From the NCBI GenBank assembly GCA_017515345.1, contig JAFWFZ010000048.1, positions 1-32,242 on the forward strand: DNA of 32,242 bases, written 5' to 3'. The number at the start of each line of letters is the position of its first letter. The stretch's first letter is position 1. Both the position numbers and the translations under genes were made by a program. The notes under the pieces are model-generated. The model ran no database searches, was not told the DNA's origin, and saw only the letters and a list, made by a program, of their open reading frames with translations. Source of the DNA: Oscillospiraceae bacterium. Its GTDB lineage: Bacteria > Bacillota > Clostridia > Oscillospirales > Oscillospiraceae. Shown in pieces: positions 29,772 to 32,242 of this stretch.

Positions 29772-30665
29772 CTATCTTCCGGTAATGCGGACCTGCGTGT
29801 ACCCGGCGTCATCTTCATAGACCTCCAGTGTGTACCGATACTCCGTCCCGCCGTCCTGAATGGAAAAATCCGTAACACCGAACTTCTTCGTCTGCACACG
29901 GACCATACTGTCTTCGCCGGTATGTTCGATCGTAATGACCGCGGCGGGATCATCCCCCGTTATCACGACGGCGTTTTCGGTCAAAACCGGATCGCCCGGC
30001 AGGAACTGCGTACCGTTGATATCGACCTGGGGACGGATGAACAGAATGAGGACGGCGGCCGCCAGAGGAACGATGAGGCCCAGCAGCTTCTGCCAGCGGT
30101 TCGAGGTGAACGCATAGAGGTAAAGCAGCACCTGGGCAAGGCAGAACGCCGCCATCACGAGCAGGCGCGGGAAATTTCTGAACGTCTCCCGAAAGCCGTC
30201 GACGTAATTGCTGGTCAGGAAAAAGAGGATCGGCGCGAGGATCAAAAGGCTGAGCCAGTTTTTCTTTTTGATGTACCAGCCGACAAACGCCACGGGAAAG
30301 GTGAGCAGCGTCAAGATAAACCAGTATCCGTAATAGCCGAACAGCCCCCACCCCATGTCTGAAAACGGCACCTGGATCAGATAGATCAGCGGCTGGCTGA
30401 CAAGGAAAAAGACAAAGGTCTTCAGCGCGGATTCCAGCGGTTTTTTGCAGTTCGCCATGATAATGACGGCAAAGAAGATCCACGCCTCAAAGGTCACGCC
30501 CATCCGTTCAAAAGACGTATTCTCAAAGATCGGCAAGAGCAGAAACACGGCTGTCAGGATCGCTGTCCCCACGGCAAAAAGGATCACGGTGATCCAGCTC
30601 ATCCTGATCCCGCCGTACAGCTTATCCGTCAGCCGCTTCAGAATACTTTTTCCGCTTTTCTCCAT
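29772..30665 (-). CDS. Uncharacterised multi-pass membrane protein (297 aa)
   Basis: I choose ATG 30665, which has GGGAGGT 8 nt upstream; the frame further upstream would cross the promoter. After a basic start (MEKSGKSILKRL) there are about six hydrophobic helices in residues 20-195, with KKPLESALKTFVFFLVSQPLIYLIQ and a basic turn GWYIKKKNW. Residues 205-297 form a hydrophilic, beta-rich domain (QVDINGTQFLPGDPVLTENAVVITGDDPAAVITIE...YTLEVYEDDAGYTQVRI), probably outside the cell. I do not recognise a family. It is a single gene with its own promoter and terminator. Confidence 0.75.
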   Translation of the reverse strand: MEKSGKSILKRLTDKLYGGIRMSWITVILFAVGTAILTAVFLLLPIFENTSFERMGVTFEAWIFFAVIIMANCKKPLESALKTFVFFLVSQPLIYLIQVPFSDMGWGLFGYYGYWFILTLLTFPVAFVGWYIKKKNWLSLLILAPILFFLTSNYVDGFRETFRNFPRLLVMAAFCLAQVLLYLYAFTSNRWQKLLGLIVPLAAAVLILFIRPQVDINGTQFLPGDPVLTENAVVITGDDPAAVITIEHTGEDSMVRVQTKKFGVTDFSIQDGGTEYRYTLEVYEDDAGYTQVRITGR

Positions 30666-30708
30666 GGATGGATACCTCCCGCTTGTTGATCCGGCCCATT
30701 GCCCCCAT

Positions 30709-30737
30709 AGTTTACTCGCATGGGGCGATCTTTTCAA
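30709..30737 (-). promoter_or_regulatory. Sigma-A promoter of the 297-aa membrane protein gene
   Basis: On the minus strand, TTGAAA (30732-30737), a 17-bp spacer and TAAACT (30709-30714). Confidence 0.6.
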
Positions 30738-31012
30738 CCGTTTGTCATACCGGAAATGCAAAAGCGTCTTCTGTATGAAACACTCATTGGTATCGTACTA
30801 CTGTCCCCACTTATAACCACGATACACCAGCGCAAAAGAAAAGCACGTCAATTCAAACCGAATCACCGTGCTTTTCTGGACTTGCTGCACTGTTTCATAG
30901 AGTTTCCCGCAGGGGTGTGCACCGCCCGTTCAGAGGATGCAGCCGGGAGCAAGGGTGGCGGGAGGTTCACTGTGAACGACAGGGGCGCGCTGACGAACCG
31001 GGAGCTGTACTC
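30738..31012. other. Intergenic region with a terminator and a 13-bp palindrome
   Basis: No gene is supported here. The left part is AT-richer than the genes before it and carries the minus-strand terminator at 30837-30877. The right part (30905-31000) turns GC-rich and contains the perfect palindrome GTTCAC-T-GTGAAC (30965-30977). A plus-strand open frame through the region has no ribosome site and no recognisable motif; its last residues (RGALTNRELYSYM) might be a gene remnant, but I cannot show it. Confidence 0.4.
30833..30877 (-). terminator. Terminator downstream of the nitrilase-family gene
   Basis: On the minus strand, AGAAAAGCACG pairs perfectly with CGTGCTTTTCT (30867-30877 with 30837-30847) around a 19-nt loop and is followed by TTTTGC. 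It lies about 135 nt after the gene's stop codon. Confidence 0.6.
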
Positions 31013-31867
31013 TTATATGTAGTTTTTATCTGATATTTCTCCATACAGTTCCGGGCGGCGATTTTTGAGTCCCCATACTTCACGGCGGCGATAATCCCGC
31101 AGCATGTCTACATCCAGTTCCGCCATGTACACCCCTTCTGCCTCATCCGCCTCAAACACACACGTATCCCTCGAACCGGAAAGCTCCGGAAGATATACAA
31201 CACCGTCGAACAGGGTAGAATGGCCGTTGCAATCCGGATGAGGAGCCGGGTAATTGCAAGTGGCGATGGCCAGCATATTCTCATATGCTCTGCCGCGAAG
31301 CTGCGCAAGGCGATTCAGTTCCATCGGGCAGGCATTTGGAACCAGAAGGAGCTCCGCTCCTTTCAACATCAGAATTCGGGCACTTTCCGGGAACTCCCGG
31401 TCATAGCAAATCATTGAACCGACCTTTACGGTCCCGTCTTTCGTGTCCAGATCTGCTACAAAAAAGGTATCGCCGGCGTCCAGGACTCCTTCGTCATCCG
31501 CTTCTCCAAAATCACAGATATGGACTTTGGAGTATCGATATCGCATTTTTCCATGCCTGTCGAAAAGACAAACCGTATTCCTCGGTTTCGGTTCATGCTG
31601 TTCCAACAGGGTGATGGCTATGGCCATATCCAGCTCTGCCGCCAACTCCGAAAACTGTTTCACAAAAAAGCCGTCACAGGGAACAGCGCATTGCCGCAGG
31701 CTCGCTTCATCATGCGGAAAAGTATATCCGCAGCTCCACATTTCCGGAAAGATCGCTATGTCCGCACCCTTTTCTTTCGCCTGAAAGCAGGCTGCGATCC
31801 CTTTTTCCAAGTTTCCGTTCAGACTTCCCGTTGGAAGCAGCTGTAAAAAGGCGATTGTAAGTTTCAT
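31013..31867 (-). CDS. Carbon-nitrogen hydrolase (nitrilase superfamily)
   Basis: The 284-aa protein has the catalytic triad of the superfamily: Glu42 in FPEMW, Lys114 in YSKVHICDF and Cys154 in MICYDREFPE. The length and the single-domain layout fit amidases of the N-carbamoyl-putrescine/omega-amidase type, which hydrolyse small C-N bonds in the cytosol; the exact amide cannot be chosen. It starts MKLTIAFLQL from ATG 31867 with GGAG 7-8 nt upstream. Base composition is less GC-rich than the genes to its left, and codons such as TTT, AAA and GAA are more frequent, which may mean separate ancestry. It appears to be transcribed alone from a weak extended -10 promoter. Confidence 0.9.
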   Translation of the reverse strand: MKLTIAFLQLLPTGSLNGNLEKGIAACFQAKEKGADIAIFPEMWSCGYTFPHDEASLRQCAVPCDGFFVKQFSELAAELDMAIAITLLEQHEPKPRNTVCLFDRHGKMRYRYSKVHICDFGEADDEGVLDAGDTFFVADLDTKDGTVKVGSMICYDREFPESARILMLKGAELLLVPNACPMELNRLAQLRGRAYENMLAIATCNYPAPHPDCNGHSTLFDGVVYLPELSGSRDTCVFEADEAEGVYMAELDVDMLRDYRRREVWGLKNRRPELYGEISDKNYI

Positions 31868-32082
31868 ATCATTCTCCGTATCATTGCAGGAATGAAAGCA
31901 GCAGTCCCCGAATCACGATCTATCTGCCCGTTTTCCATTCAGCATCCAGAATCCAAGAAAGCCCCCGGCCTTGTCCGCGCTCATCATAACACAAAAAGAA
32001 AAGAACGCCCGAAAGGTACAGAATCAAGGTAAGTACGCCTAAAAAGTACACGTTTACCCCGACAAGCCGGAATTTGTTGATA
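31868..32082. other. Intergenic region upstream of the nitrilase-family gene
   Basis: No open frame with a ribosome site is seen. It carries the extended -10 at 31983-31991 and an AT-rich run at 31989-32060. No clear terminator follows the stop at 32083-32085. Confidence 0.4.
31983..31991 (-). promoter_or_regulatory. Extended -10 promoter candidate of the nitrilase-family gene
   Basis: The minus strand reads TGTTATGAT (TGn plus TATGAT), preceded by a T-rich stretch. No -35 is convincing. Confidence 0.35.
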
Positions 32083-32242
32083 TCAAAGCGTCAGTATTTC
32101 TCTCACGATTTCACAAACGTTCTTATTGACTGTATCCACTTTTATGGTGTCAAGTATTTGATACATGTTGATTCTTGCAACACTTCTGTCGATTACATCG
32201 TTACTGCGGATCCCCCTGGCGATGTCAGCAGAGAGTCTTTTA
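32083..32242 (-). CDS. C-terminal end of an unrecognised gene, cut by the window edge
   Basis: On the minus strand a frame is open from the right edge to TGA at 32085-32083, giving 52 residues (KRLSADIARGIRSN...NVCEIVREILTL). Its balanced composition and amphipathic helix pattern (RSVARINMYQILDTIKVDTVNKN) look like real coding sequence. I cannot name the family from this fragment. The base composition resembles the nitrilase-family gene rather than the GC-rich genes to the left. Confidence 0.5.
   Translation of the reverse strand, partial: KRLSADIARGIRSNDVIDRSVARINMYQILDTIKVDTVNKNVCEIVREILTL

Noticed and set aside
30720..31022. 100-codon plus-strand open frame before the nitrilase-family gene
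   Set aside because: There is no ribosome site and no motif, and it runs through the terminator hairpin at 30837-30877. It may at most contain a remnant.
1..32242. CRISPR arrays, tRNA/rRNA genes, insertion sequences, phage attachment sites
   Set aside because: I read both strands for regular spaced repeats, tRNA-like T-arms, transposase motifs and terminal inverted repeats and found none that I could support.

Overview
The window reads as a chromosome segment from an anaerobic, GC-rich Firmicute, most likely a gut Clostridium relative of the Oscillospiraceae type (inference). The grounds are: S-layer homology repeats, a lipoprotein with PASTA-like repeats, strong AGGAGG-type ribosome sites, some TTG/GTG starts, many near-consensus sigma-A promoters (TTGACA/TTGAAA with 16-18 bp spacers and TATAAT-like -10s), an ornithine-racemase-type enzyme, and oxygen-sensitive enzymes (a glycyl radical enzyme and Fe-S flavoenzymes). 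I saw no tRNA, rRNA, CRISPR array, insertion sequence or phage gene.

Layout. 1-7060: the tail of an S-layer-homology protein with a strong terminator; a lipoprotein on the minus strand; a membrane-domain/cytidylate-kinase-like fusion; an MFS permease with a structured 3' region; a 75-aa orphan; and a four-gene minus-strand operon (DUF2975 membrane protein, small XRE regulator, 181-aa anchored protein, 59-aa membrane protein) whose promoter has two AT-rich palindromes just upstream.

7070-14135 is the metabolic centrepiece. A glycyl radical enzyme and its activase are transcribed leftward. An enoate-reductase-like Fe-S flavoenzyme and a fumarate-reductase-like flavoprotein are transcribed rightward. 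The two promoters stand back to back, with 13 bp between their -35 boxes. The glycyl radical enzyme lacks the Cys-x-Glu pair of the known dehydratases and C-N/C-S lyases, and the flavoenzymes also have changed active-site positions. I infer an unassigned anaerobic pathway that makes or uses an unsaturated acid.

14140-16140: an ornithine-racemase-like PLP enzyme with a GNAT acetyltransferase. 16142-18727: a Tet(M)-like translational GTPase fused to a C-terminal NYN nuclease domain closely resembling Rae1/YacP, the A-site endoribonuclease; this is the most suggestive single protein here. 18830-21735: a double zinc-ribbon membrane protein followed by a secreted protein with three TPM domains.

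21829-25760: a TIGR04076 protein divergent from a tandem-cupin protein, which converges on a URO-D-superfamily (MtaA-like) protein and a sodium:neurotransmitter-symporter-type transporter. 25943-32242: an acyltransferase coupled to a DUF3783 protein, a zinc-ribbon/TM2 protein, a MATE transporter, an uncharacterised membrane protein, a nitrilase-superfamily amidohydrolase in less GC-rich DNA, and the end of an unrecognised minus-strand gene. Functional statements are read from motifs by eye; no database search was run.
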